Assembly: GCA_963645945.1 (NCBI GenBank)
Contig: CAVIUA010000011.1
Coordinates: 1 to 45,790 of the forward strand
Origin: CAG-877 sp963645945
Lineage (GTDB): Bacteria > Bacillota_I > Bacilli_A > RF39 > UBA660
Direction of reading: 5' to 3'
DNA: 45,790 bases
Below are positions 16,029 to 23,464 of the stretch, one piece after another. Position numbers and translations under genes: made by a program. Position 1 is the stretch's first letter, and each line of letters starts with the position of its first letter. The notes under the pieces were generated by a model. That model searched no databases and was not told where the DNA came from. It was given only the letters and a program-made list of their open reading frames with translations.

Positions 16029-16055
16029 AAATTAAGTCCTGGGAAAACTTAATTT
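16029..16055 (+). promoter_or_regulatory. Hairpin leader of rplM (possible L13 autoregulatory element)
   Basis: AAATTAAGT and ACTTAATTT form a perfect 9-bp stem around the 9-base loop CCTGGGAAA, ending 7 bp before the AAAAGGAG ribosome-binding site. There is no T run, so it is not a terminator. Leaders upstream of rplM that bind L13 are known in Bacillota; assignment to that class is my inference. Confidence 0.6.
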
Positions 16056-16074
16056 AAGTAAAAGGAGAAAAAAT

Positions 16075-16506
16075 ATGACAAGTTATATGCAAAAAAAAGA
16101 AACTGTAGAACGTAAATGGTATGTAATCGATGCTGAAGGAAAATCTTTAGGTAGAGTTGCTTCTTTAGCAGCAACATACTTACGTGGAAAACATAAGCCA
16201 ACTTATACTCCACATATTGACTGTGGTGACAACATTATAATTATCAATGCAGATAAAGTTAATTTAACTGGTAATAAGTTAGAAAACAAAATGTATTATA
16301 ATCACTCAATGTATGTTGGTGGTTTAAGAGAAAGAACTGCTAAAGTTATGAGAGAACAATACCCAGTAGAAATGATGGAAAGAGCTGTTAAAGGAATGCT
16401 TCCTCATAATAGACTAGGTAGAGCTATGGCTAAGAAGTTATTCGTATATGCAGGAAATGAGCACAAACAAATGGCACAAAAACCAGAAGTGCTAGAAGTT
16501 AAGTAG
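16075..16506 (+). CDS. rplM: 50S ribosomal protein L13
   Basis: This 143-residue protein has the L13 elements KWYVIDAEGKSLGRVAS, RGKHKPTYTPHIDCGD and KGMLPHNRLGRAMAKKLFVYAG. L13 is an early assembly protein of the 50S subunit. It is paired with rpsI, 13 bp downstream, as almost everywhere in Bacillota. Confidence 0.98.
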   Translation: MTSYMQKKETVERKWYVIDAEGKSLGRVASLAATYLRGKHKPTYTPHIDCGDNIIIINADKVNLTGNKLENKMYYNHSMYVGGLRERTAKVMREQYPVEMMERAVKGMLPHNRLGRAMAKKLFVYAGNEHKQMAQKPEVLEVK

Positions 16507-16519
16507 GAGGGTTTAAGTT

Positions 16520-16945
16520 ATGGCAAAAGAAAAGAAAAATATCTATACTGGAACTGGACATAGAAAAACAAGTGTAGCTCGTGTTACATTAACTCCAGGA
16601 ACAGGAAAAATTACAATCAATGGTCAAGATGTACATGACTATTTACCTTTCGAAGTATTAGTAATGGATTTATGTCAACCATTAGACATCACTAATACTA
16701 GAGAAATGTTCGATGTAGATGCAAAAGTAAAAGGTGGAGGATTCCAAGGACAAACAGGAGCTATCCGTTTAGGAATTACAAGAGCTTTATTAGATTATGA
16801 TAAAACTACTCCAGCTGATTCTGAAAATAGCTATAGAAAAGTTCTAAAAGCAGCAGGATTCATTACAAGAGATTCTCGTAAGAAAGAACGTAAGAAACCA
16901 GGATTAAAGAAAGCACGTCGTGCTCCACAATTCTCAAAACGTTAA
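16520..16945 (+). CDS. rpsI: 30S ribosomal protein S9
   Basis: A 141-residue protein with GTGHRKTSVARVTLTPG at the N-terminus, GGGFQGQTGAIRLGI in the middle and the basic C-terminal KKARRAPQFSKR whose last Lys-Arg reaches P-site tRNA. It follows rplM in the same operon behind an AGGAGGG site. Confidence 0.98.
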   Translation: MAKEKKNIYTGTGHRKTSVARVTLTPGTGKITINGQDVHDYLPFEVLVMDLCQPLDITNTREMFDVDAKVKGGGFQGQTGAIRLGITRALLDYDKTTPADSENSYRKVLKAAGFITRDSRKKERKKPGLKKARRAPQFSKR

Positions 16946-16964
16946 TTACAAACAGTTTCATTTC

Positions 16965-16992
16965 AAAGACTTTGTACGCAAAGTCTTTTTTT
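16965..16992 (+). terminator. Intrinsic terminator after rpsI
   Basis: AAAGACTTT (16965-16973) and AAAGTCTTT (16980-16988) form a perfect stem with a 6-base loop, followed by T residues. Confidence 0.9.
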
Positions 16993-17021
16993 GTGTCCGA
17001 TAATAAAAGTTTGCATATAAT
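16991..17021 (+). promoter_or_regulatory. Possible promoter of the holin/endolysin-like pair
   Basis: A perfect TATAAT lies at 17016-17021. The nearest -35-like element is TTGTGT at 16991-16996 in the tail of the rpsI terminator, with a long 19-bp spacer. The -10 box is convincing, the -35 box less so. Confidence 0.45.
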
Positions 17022-17039
17022 ACAGTAGAGGAGGTAAAA

Positions 17040-17381
17040 ATGCTAAATTTAGAATATCTACAACAATCGTTGATAATCGCTATCGCTTTAAGTACCATAA
17101 CATGTGCTTTTATTCAAAAAACAAAATGTTGTTTCAATAGTAGCAAGCACTTAGCATTGTATTCATTATTTGTTAATATATTTGTTGGTATAGTATTTTG
17201 TATGACTTTTACTAATATTGATTTTCCTAATAGTTTATGGATCGGAATGTTTTCCTTCCTTGGTGCTGACACTATATATAAAACACTTGAAGGTAAAGTG
17301 TCATCATATTCAGATATAACCAATAAAAAAGGTGTATATATATCAAAAGATAACTTAATAAATAAGGAGGAGGGAATATAA
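17040..17381 (+). CDS. Small membrane protein, holin-like
   Basis: The 113-residue protein has two or three hydrophobic segments (about residues 8-26, 40-58 and 66-76) and a charged C-terminal tail. The pattern IGMFSFLGADTIYKTLEGK resembles phage holin-type membrane proteins (inference from recall). It starts after GAGGAGG and its stop abuts the ATG of a peptidase-like gene, the arrangement of phage lysis cassettes. There are no other phage genes nearby, so it may be a domesticated remnant. Confidence 0.6.
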   Translation: MLNLEYLQQSLIIAIALSTITCAFIQKTKCCFNSSKHLALYSLFVNIFVGIVFCMTFTNIDFPNSLWIGMFSFLGADTIYKTLEGKVSSYSDITNKKGVYISKDNLINKEEGI

Positions 17382-18023
17382 ATGGAAAAACCTCTATATC
17401 CTTGCAAAAACATGAGAATAACGCAAGGATATAACGAAGGAACGCATTTGGATAGCTTTGCAATAGATGATGCAGGTAAAGATACAAGTATAAGTAAAAT
17501 ACGTGCTCCTTATACAGGTGTAATTAAGAAAATATATAAAGATGATGCCAATGAAGTTTGGTTAGAAAGTATAGATAAAGTAGAATACCCTGATGGAACA
17601 AAAGACTATTTAACAATGATGTTTGCACATTCAAATGATGTAAGTAATTTATTTGTAGGAAAAAAAATAGCTCAAAATGAAGAATTCTATAGCGAAGGAA
17701 CAAAAGGAAATGCAACTGGTAACCATTGTCACTTTGAATGTGGTCAAGGAAAATTCACAGGTACTGGTTGGCACAAAAATTCATCTGGATATTATTCTAT
17801 AAATAATGGTAAAAAACCCGAAGAATGTCTCTGGTTAGATAAAGAAGTAAATGTAATAAATAACTACAAGTACAATTTCAAAAGTATTAAAGAAGAAAAA
17901 CCAATCGAACCCGTTATAAAAGATGAAAAAGAAGAAATAATAGAAGAACCAATATTCATTTGCCCAAAAAGTGATTTATATGGTGTCTATCTGAAAACAG
18001 GTCAAAGATTATATCTAAAATAA
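17382..18023 (+). CDS. M23-type peptidase, endolysin-like
   Basis: This 213-residue protein shows the layout of LytM/M23 zinc endopeptidases: His22 and Asp29 in HLDSFAID, His83 in FAHSN, and the H-x-H pair His115/His117 in GNHCHFECG. Such enzymes cut peptidoglycan cross-bridges. No signal peptide is visible, as in phage endolysins that leave through a holin, and the upstream gene is holin-like. Residues about 160-195 are an acidic linker, and the end (SDLYGVYLKTGQRLYLK) may be a short binding segment. The ATG immediately follows the upstream stop. Confidence 0.75.
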   Translation: MEKPLYPCKNMRITQGYNEGTHLDSFAIDDAGKDTSISKIRAPYTGVIKKIYKDDANEVWLESIDKVEYPDGTKDYLTMMFAHSNDVSNLFVGKKIAQNEEFYSEGTKGNATGNHCHFECGQGKFTGTGWHKNSSGYYSINNGKKPEECLWLDKEVNVINNYKYNFKSIKEEKPIEPVIKDEKEEIIEEPIFICPKSDLYGVYLKTGQRLYLK

Positions 18024-18050
18024 AAAATGAAGTGCAAGCTTCATTTTTCT
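18022..18050. terminator. Bidirectional terminator between convergent genes
   Basis: AAAATGAAG and CTTCATTTT make a perfect 9-bp stem around TGCAAG, with A and T runs on its two sides. It can serve both the endolysin-like gene on the plus strand and the ZIP gene on the minus strand. Confidence 0.85.
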
Positions 18051-18852
18051 ATCCTAAAGAAACATCTAAAATCATCATTAATGAAAAACCTATTAAAGTG
18101 AATAACGCCATTAAATCATTCCTAGTATTAGACTGACTTTCTGGAATCAATTCGGAAACTACAACATATATCATTGCGCCTGCTGCAAAAGACAATAAAA
18201 CCGGTAGCAACACTTGTATTCTCAAAACTAAAAACGCTCCAATTACAGCAGAAATAGGTTCAACAATACCAGTTGCTTGTCCAAATAAAAATGCCCTGGC
18301 TCTTTTCATCCCATCTCTCCTTAAAGGTAAACTAACAGCACTACCTTCCGGAAAATTTTGAAGACCTATACCAATTGCTAAAGTAATAGCGGATGCTAAA
18401 GTTGCTTCCTCAACACCATAAGCCAAAGATCCAAATGCCACACCAATAACAAGACCCTCTGGAATATTATGCAAAGTAATTGAAAATGTCAACATTAAAC
18501 AACGTTTAACTTTACCAACATAATTATTGTTACTTTTAGAAGAAAAATGAGTAAATATTTTATCACCAATAAATAATAGTAATCCACCAGACATAAACCC
18601 TGTAAAAGCAACAAACCAAGGTATCATTTTTAAATCTTTGGCCATTTCAATAGATGGATTAAGTAAAGACCAAAAAGCAGCTGAAATCATTACACCAGCT
18701 GAAAATCCTAACAATGCATCCATTATTCCTTTCCTAACTTCTTTAAAGAAAAACACTATAGAAGCACCAAGAGTTGTAATACTCCAAGTAAATAAAGATG
18801 CTATTAGTGCCTGCAATACAGGAGACAATTCACTAAAAAAATCAAACATCAT
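18049..18852 (-). CDS. ZIP family metal transporter
   Basis: The 267-residue protein has about eight membrane segments and the two metal-binding helices of ZIP proteins: HNIPEG at residues 128-133 and QNFPEG at 165-170. A hydrophilic, Ser/Asn-containing loop at about residues 103-116 separates the halves. The family imports zinc or other divalent metals into the cytoplasm. A GGTGAG ribosome-binding site precedes the ATG. The exact metal cannot be inferred. Confidence 0.92.
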   Translation of the reverse strand: MMFDFFSELSPVLQALIASLFTWSITTLGASIVFFFKEVRKGIMDALLGFSAGVMISAAFWSLLNPSIEMAKDLKMIPWFVAFTGFMSGGLLLFIGDKIFTHFSSKSNNNYVGKVKRCLMLTFSITLHNIPEGLVIGVAFGSLAYGVEEATLASAITLAIGIGLQNFPEGSAVSLPLRRDGMKRARAFLFGQATGIVEPISAVIGAFLVLRIQVLLPVLLSFAAGAMIYVVVSELIPESQSNTRNDLMALFTLIGFSLMMILDVSLG

Positions 18853-18934
18853 ATCTCACCAGTGTAATATATGCAAAAAATAAAAATTCGCATAAGCAAA
18901 AAACATACATTAAATATAAATTTCCTAAAAACAT

Positions 18935-18963
18935 TTGTTATTGTAAAAGTATTGTGATAGTAT
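18935..18963 (+). promoter_or_regulatory. Probable promoter of the unknown gene at 19 kb
   Basis: TTGTTA (18935-18940) and TAGTAT (18958-18963) are spaced by 17 bp, 27 bp before the ATG at 18990. Confidence 0.5.
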
Positions 18964-18989
18964 ATAAAGAAAAAAAGGGAAGTGTAAAA

Positions 18990-19745
18990 ATGACCGAGTA
19001 CCAACGCTTAGAAACAAAAATAGAAAAATATCTAACAAGAGTAGATGTCAAAAAAACAACAAATATAGTAAGCGTATATGACGTATACAAAGCCCTTGAA
19101 GATAAATTTAAAGAACTAAGAGAAATACAACTAAGTACCAAGTTAATAGAAAAAATAAATAAAGACAACACAAGTATTAAAATATCAGGAAAACTATTTA
19201 AAGATAAAGAAATTGTTTATACAAAAATTTTAGATAATATTCTCGCAACAACGAAAAAAAGCACTTCTAAGATAACATTTTTTTATGGAAAAGGAAAACA
19301 TCCAGAAAAGTTTACTATTCTAAAAGACTTTAATGATAATGATATATATTTCTCAGAAGATACAACTCCAGATAAAAATTTTATTTCAAAATATTATGAT
19401 GATATAACTTATATATTTGATACACTAGAAATATTTGCCAAATTAACTAAAAGTGATATAGGTTTAGGAACAGAAAATTGTAATTTAAAACCAATGATAT
19501 TTACTGATGGTTTTCTAACATTAACAATATCATTTGATACACTAGGAAAAGTAACTACAAATATCTCTATAAATAAAACAGAAGATGAAAAACAAATATA
19601 TAGAAGAAACTGGTATACTAGAAAAAGTTTATCAGAAATTGTTTCAGAAAATAATGAAAAAATTTTAAAAAAAATACCAATAAATATAAATAGTATTGAT
19701 CCTAAATATCAGGACATAATATATGAGTATACAAAATATAATTAA
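18990..19745 (+). CDS. Unknown soluble protein
   Basis: I do not recognise this 251-residue protein. It has no signal peptide or membrane segment. It is rich in Lys, Thr, Ile and Asp, starts with a probable helical region (residues about 1-60) and continues with alternating beta-like stretches such as FLTLTISFDTLGKVTTNISI. I place the start at ATG 18990, after AGGGAAG, rather than at an upstream in-frame ATA/ATG-type codon. It stands alone, divergent from the ZIP gene. Confidence 0.7.
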   Translation: MTEYQRLETKIEKYLTRVDVKKTTNIVSVYDVYKALEDKFKELREIQLSTKLIEKINKDNTSIKISGKLFKDKEIVYTKILDNILATTKKSTSKITFFYGKGKHPEKFTILKDFNDNDIYFSEDTTPDKNFISKYYDDITYIFDTLEIFAKLTKSDIGLGTENCNLKPMIFTDGFLTLTISFDTLGKVTTNISINKTEDEKQIYRRNWYTRKSLSEIVSENNEKILKKIPININSIDPKYQDIIYEYTKYN

Positions 19746-19750
19746 AATAG

Positions 19751-19788
19751 TTTAAGTTTCATTTAAAGTTTATCGTGTAATATATAAT
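19751..19788 (+). promoter_or_regulatory. Direct repeat and -10 box upstream of the beta-helix protein gene
   Basis: TTTAAG at 19751-19756 and TTTAAA at 19762-19767 are direct repeats with 11-bp periodicity, followed at 19783-19788 by TATAAT without a good -35 box. This is the layout at which OmpR/PhoB-type response regulators activate. The regulator is unknown and the motif is short. Confidence 0.4.
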
Positions 19789-19815
19789 TAAATATTATAT
19801 AAAGAGGAGATTAAA

Positions 19816-21666
19816 ATGAATAAAAGAAAAATAAAAAATATTATATTTGCTGTAGTAACCGTATTATGTTTAGCCTCAATGTACTTAACAATGAACTATA
19901 TAAAAAATAATACAGAAAATAGTGTAGAAACAAAAATGAACAATAATCAATCAGCACCAAGTATGCACGGAAATAACGCTTCTACAAATGAAAGACCAGA
20001 AATGCCAGACGGAAACACAACAAATACTGAAGGACAAACCCTACCAGAAAAACCAAGTGATGAAAAGAATGAACCTAATATCAATGATAGTGATAATAAT
20101 GATTCAACTAACACAACTTCACCAATGCAAACAAATGAAAATGCACAAGGTAACAATAATGAAAACGACATGAATGAAAATCCTCCAAGTATGCCAAATG
20201 AAGTCAAAAGTACCATAATTTCAACAATATATTATTTTATCTTTGGTATAGAAAGTATTGTTTTAGCGAGTACAATAATTTACTTAATGATGTCAAATTT
20301 CAATAAAAAGAAAATAAAAGAAACATTTGTAAATAAAGATAAAATAATAATAGCTGTTTTATCAGTAATAATATTAGGAACCATACTTACAGTTACTGAT
20401 ACATTGGTAACAACAAAATACTTCTTAAATAATAGTGAAAAAATAAATGGACAAAAAAGTTCAACAAATCAAACTGTTAACTATTCAGCAAAAACAGAAA
20501 TAACTAAGGATGAAACAATATCATCTGGAACATATGAGTCAACAACAAAAGATGAAAATGCTATTTCTGTATCAGGAAATATAACATCTACACTTTCAAA
20601 TATTACAGTAAAAAAAACTGGTGATTCTGACGGTGGAGATAATACTAGTTTCTATGGAACAAATTCAGCAATAATTGCAAAGGACGGTGCTAACTTAACT
20701 GTAAAAGACGCAACTATTGAAACTGATGCCATTGGAGCTAACGGTGTATTCAGTTATGGTGGAAGTGCAACAACAAACAATTCCTCTAATGATGGAACAA
20801 CAGTCAAAATATCTGATTCTAAAATTACAACAAAAAAAGATAATTCAGGTGGAATTATGACTACCGGTGGCGGTATAATGAATGCCAATAATCTAACAAT
20901 AAATACCGCTGGAACATCATCAGCTGCTATTAGAACAGATAGAGGAGGTGGAACAGTAACTGTAAATAAAGGAACTTATACAACAACAGGACCAGGTTCA
21001 CCAGCAATTTATTCAACAGCTAATGTTACCGTAACAGATGCTAAACTAATTTCAAAGGCATCAGAAGGAATAGTAATAGAAGGAAAAAACTCTGTAACCA
21101 TTAACAATTGTGAATTAGTTGATACAAACAATAAGTTAAATGGACAGTCAACAACATATAAAAACATCTTCCTATATCAGTCAATGTCAGGAGATGCCGC
21201 AACAGGTCAAGCAGAATTTACTGCAAAAGATTCTAAAATAACTACTAATAAAGGTGATTCATTTTATGTAACAAATACAACTGCCATTATAAATCTAGAA
21301 AATAATACTATTAAAAATACTGATTCTACAGGCAACTTTTTAAGAGTACAAAAAGACTCCTGGGGTACATCAGGTTCAAATGGTGGAAATGTTACTTTAA
21401 ATATAACTAAACAAAAAGTAAAAGGAAATATTGTAATAGATTCAATTTCAACTCTAACTATGAATATGAAATCTTCATCTAGTTTAGAAGGCGCTATTAA
21501 CACAGATAATACTGCCAAGTCTATTACCTTAAAGTTAGATAAATCATCAAAAATCAAATTAACAGCTGATTCATATGTAACAAGCTTAGATGATGAAGAT
21601 GAAGATTATTCTAACATCGATTTTAACGGATATAAATTATATGTAAATGGAAAAGCTATAAATTAG
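19816..21666 (+). CDS. Membrane-anchored beta-helix surface protein
   Basis: This 616-residue protein has an N-terminal membrane segment (about residues 7-27), a 100-residue external linker rich in Asn, Pro, Thr and Glu, and two further membrane segments (about 133-158 and 174-199). The remaining roughly 400 residues are outside. That part shows short repeats with N-[ILV]-T-[VI] and T-[VI]-x-[DN] patterns, typical of right-handed parallel beta-helices such as those of the Cthe_2159-like carbohydrate-binding family. The assignment to that family is by recall. There is no LPXTG motif; anchoring is by the three helices. Confidence 0.75.
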   Translation: MNKRKIKNIIFAVVTVLCLASMYLTMNYIKNNTENSVETKMNNNQSAPSMHGNNASTNERPEMPDGNTTNTEGQTLPEKPSDEKNEPNINDSDNNDSTNTTSPMQTNENAQGNNNENDMNENPPSMPNEVKSTIISTIYYFIFGIESIVLASTIIYLMMSNFNKKKIKETFVNKDKIIIAVLSVIILGTILTVTDTLVTTKYFLNNSEKINGQKSSTNQTVNYSAKTEITKDETISSGTYESTTKDENAISVSGNITSTLSNITVKKTGDSDGGDNTSFYGTNSAIIAKDGANLTVKDATIETDAIGANGVFSYGGSATTNNSSNDGTTVKISDSKITTKKDNSGGIMTTGGGIMNANNLTINTAGTSSAAIRTDRGGGTVTVNKGTYTTTGPGSPAIYSTANVTVTDAKLISKASEGIVIEGKNSVTINNCELVDTNNKLNGQSTTYKNIFLYQSMSGDAATGQAEFTAKDSKITTNKGDSFYVTNTTAIINLENNTIKNTDSTGNFLRVQKDSWGTSGSNGGNVTLNITKQKVKGNIVIDSISTLTMNMKSSSSLEGAINTDNTAKSITLKLDKSSKIKLTADSYVTSLDDEDEDYSNIDFNGYKLYVNGKAIN

Positions 21667-21688
21667 GCCAATAGGTCTAATTTTTTTT
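21661..21688 (+). terminator. Intrinsic terminator after the beta-helix gene
   Basis: AATTAGGCC and GGTCTAATT pair over 9 bp (one G-T wobble) around AATA, followed by eight T. The stem overlaps the stop codon. Confidence 0.85.
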
Positions 21689-21719
21689 CACAAAAAAACA
21701 TGATTTTAACTAACCATGC

Positions 21720-22004
21720 TTATTTTAAATGACCGTTTTCATCACGTTCTTCAAATAATTTACAAATGTCTATTTCTAAAACTTTTGATATTCTATAAAG
21801 TACAGCTAAACTGAATGATTGTTGTACCTTAGCTGACTCAATATTACTTATCAAACTATGACTCAAGTCACATAATTCAGCTAGCTTTTCCTGTGTGATT
21901 TTACCGTATTTACTAAACTTACTATTATTATGTAATCTATAATACTTGATGTTCTTACTAACTAATTCATATATGTAACGATCATCAGCTGTGCTAAACT
22001 CCAT
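21720..22004 (-). CDS. XRE family helix-turn-helix regulator
   Basis: The 94-residue protein has a Cro/C1-type DNA-binding domain with the recognition region TQEKLAELCDLSHSLISNIESAK (about residues 37-59), followed by a short C-terminal extension. A GGTGGTGAT ribosome-binding site precedes the ATG. It is divergent from the InlB-repeat genes and could regulate them from the shared 185-bp intergenic region, which contains a small inverted repeat. Confidence 0.9.
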   Translation of the reverse strand: MEFSTADDRYIYELVSKNIKYYRLHNNSKFSKYGKITQEKLAELCDLSHSLISNIESAKVQQSFSLAVLYRISKVLEIDICKLFEERDENGHLK

Positions 22005-22064
22005 TTAATATCACCACCTATATATATTTTGTCATTTATGATAGAAATTATTTATATATTTATA

Positions 22065-22081
22065 GTAGATAAAAGTTCTAC
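22065..22081. promoter_or_regulatory. Inverted repeat between the XRE gene and the InlB-repeat genes
   Basis: GTAGA and TCTAC are mirror halves separated by 7 bp, 7 bp before the -35 box of the rightward promoter. It could be an operator for the XRE protein; the repeat is short. Confidence 0.35.
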
Positions 22082-22087
22082 AATTAG

Positions 22088-22116
22088 TGGCAATTTTTAA
22101 AAAGGTGTGTTATAAT
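22088..22116 (+). promoter_or_regulatory. Promoter of the InlB-repeat operon
   Basis: A perfect TATAAT (22111-22116) lies 17 bp after the -35-like TGGCAA (22088-22093). The predicted 5' leader is about 67 nt before ATG 22190 and contains a weak ACAA/TTGT hairpin. Confidence 0.6.
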
Positions 22117-22189
22117 CCAAACAAGGAGTCTATTTTGTCTTGAGTTGATTAAATATATTCCAAACTATATAAATAAAAAGGAGTGAATT

Positions 22190-23455
22190 ATGGATAAAAA
22201 GAAAAAACTAGTCATTGCCGGAGCGGCATTAGTTGCGATTATCCTAATAGTTGTAGCGCTATTAATAGGTAATAAGAAGCCAATGACCTATAATGTGTTT
22301 TTTGAAACTGATGGCGGTTCATCAGTAGAATCACAAATAGTCGAAGAAGGAAAACAAGTTAAAAAACCAGACGATCCAACAAAAACAGGTTATATGTTTA
22401 TTGAATGGACATACGAAGGAAAGACATATGATTTTAGTCTTGGAGTAACATCAGATCTAACTTTGAAAGGTTCTTGGGCTAAGATAGAAGAGGATGTAGA
22501 AACATTTATTGTTAAGTTCGAAACTGACGAAGGTACTACAATTCCAAATCAAATTATAAAAAAAGGTGAAAAAGTCATTAAACCGGATGATCCAGTAAAA
22601 CAAGGATATACATTTGAAGGCTGGACATTAAATGATGTTGCTTATAATTTTGAAACTGTTGTGGAAAAAAATATAGTACTTAAAGCTAAATGGAAAAAGA
22701 ATGAAACACCAAATAATACTACAACAACTCCAGCTAATAATAACAACAATAATAGTAGTAATAATGGTAATAACAATAACAATAATAATTCCACAAATCC
22801 ACCAACACCAGCTGCAAAAAAATATACAGTAACATTTAATTCAAATGGTGGTACAGCAGTTAGTTCTCAAACTGTAAAAGAAGGCGGCAAAGCAACTAAA
22901 CCAGCTAATCCAACAAGAAATGGATACACATTTGCAGGTTGGACACTAAATGGTAATGCTTATGATTTTAATTCTAAAGTTAACAGCAATATAACATTGG
23001 TAGCTAAATGGAATGAAAATGTCAAAGCAAAATATACAGTAACATTTAATTCAAATAATGGTACAGCAGTTAGTTCTCAAACAGTAACAGAAGGAAGTAA
23101 GGTAAATAAACCAGCTAATCCAACAAGAAATGGATATACATTTGCAGGTTGGACATTAAATGGAAATACCTATGACTTTAATAGTGCCGTAACAGGTAAC
23201 ATTACACTTGTTGCTAACTGGGTACAAAAAACATATACAGTAAAAGTATCAATAGTTGATGACTATTCACCAGCCAGAGTACTAACAGTTTATGAAAACG
23301 GTGTGCAAATAACAGTAAGTGAAATCAAATATAGCGACGGAGCTCATCTATGTTCTGGAGCTAATCCAAATGTAAACAAAAATGCAATAGCAGGAGAAAC
23401 AAGCTTCATCGTTGTTTTAACCGATGGAACTCAAGTAAAAGCGTCTGTAGCTTAA
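22190..23455 (+). CDS. InlB B-repeat surface protein with N-terminal anchor
   Basis: This 421-residue protein has a membrane segment at residues 7-28 with no cleavage signal, so it is probably held by it. Four InlB B-type (Listeria-Bacteroides) repeats follow at about 34-97, 106-169, 212-275 and 282-345, each with the pattern GGT...Q.V..G....KP..P...GY.F.GWT...YDF. Repeats 2 and 3 are separated by an Asn/Thr/Pro spacer (about 172-208). Repeats 3 and 4 are very close to each other at the DNA level. The C-terminal 70 residues form a different, unknown domain. The family is linked to adhesion and surface display. It is followed 9 bp later by a second repeat protein. Confidence 0.85.
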   Translation: MDKKKKLVIAGAALVAIILIVVALLIGNKKPMTYNVFFETDGGSSVESQIVEEGKQVKKPDDPTKTGYMFIEWTYEGKTYDFSLGVTSDLTLKGSWAKIEEDVETFIVKFETDEGTTIPNQIIKKGEKVIKPDDPVKQGYTFEGWTLNDVAYNFETVVEKNIVLKAKWKKNETPNNTTTTPANNNNNNSSNNGNNNNNNNSTNPPTPAAKKYTVTFNSNGGTAVSSQTVKEGGKATKPANPTRNGYTFAGWTLNGNAYDFNSKVNSNITLVAKWNENVKAKYTVTFNSNNGTAVSSQTVTEGSKVNKPANPTRNGYTFAGWTLNGNTYDFNSAVTGNITLVANWVQKTYTVKVSIVDDYSPARVLTVYENGVQITVSEIKYSDGAHLCSGANPNVNKNAIAGETSFIVVLTDGTQVKASVA

Positions 23456-23464
23456 GGAGGTACA

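Noticed and set aside
17040..18023. Complete prophage
   Set aside because: Only a holin-like and an endolysin-like gene are present, flanked by housekeeping genes; there is no integrase, terminase or structural gene.
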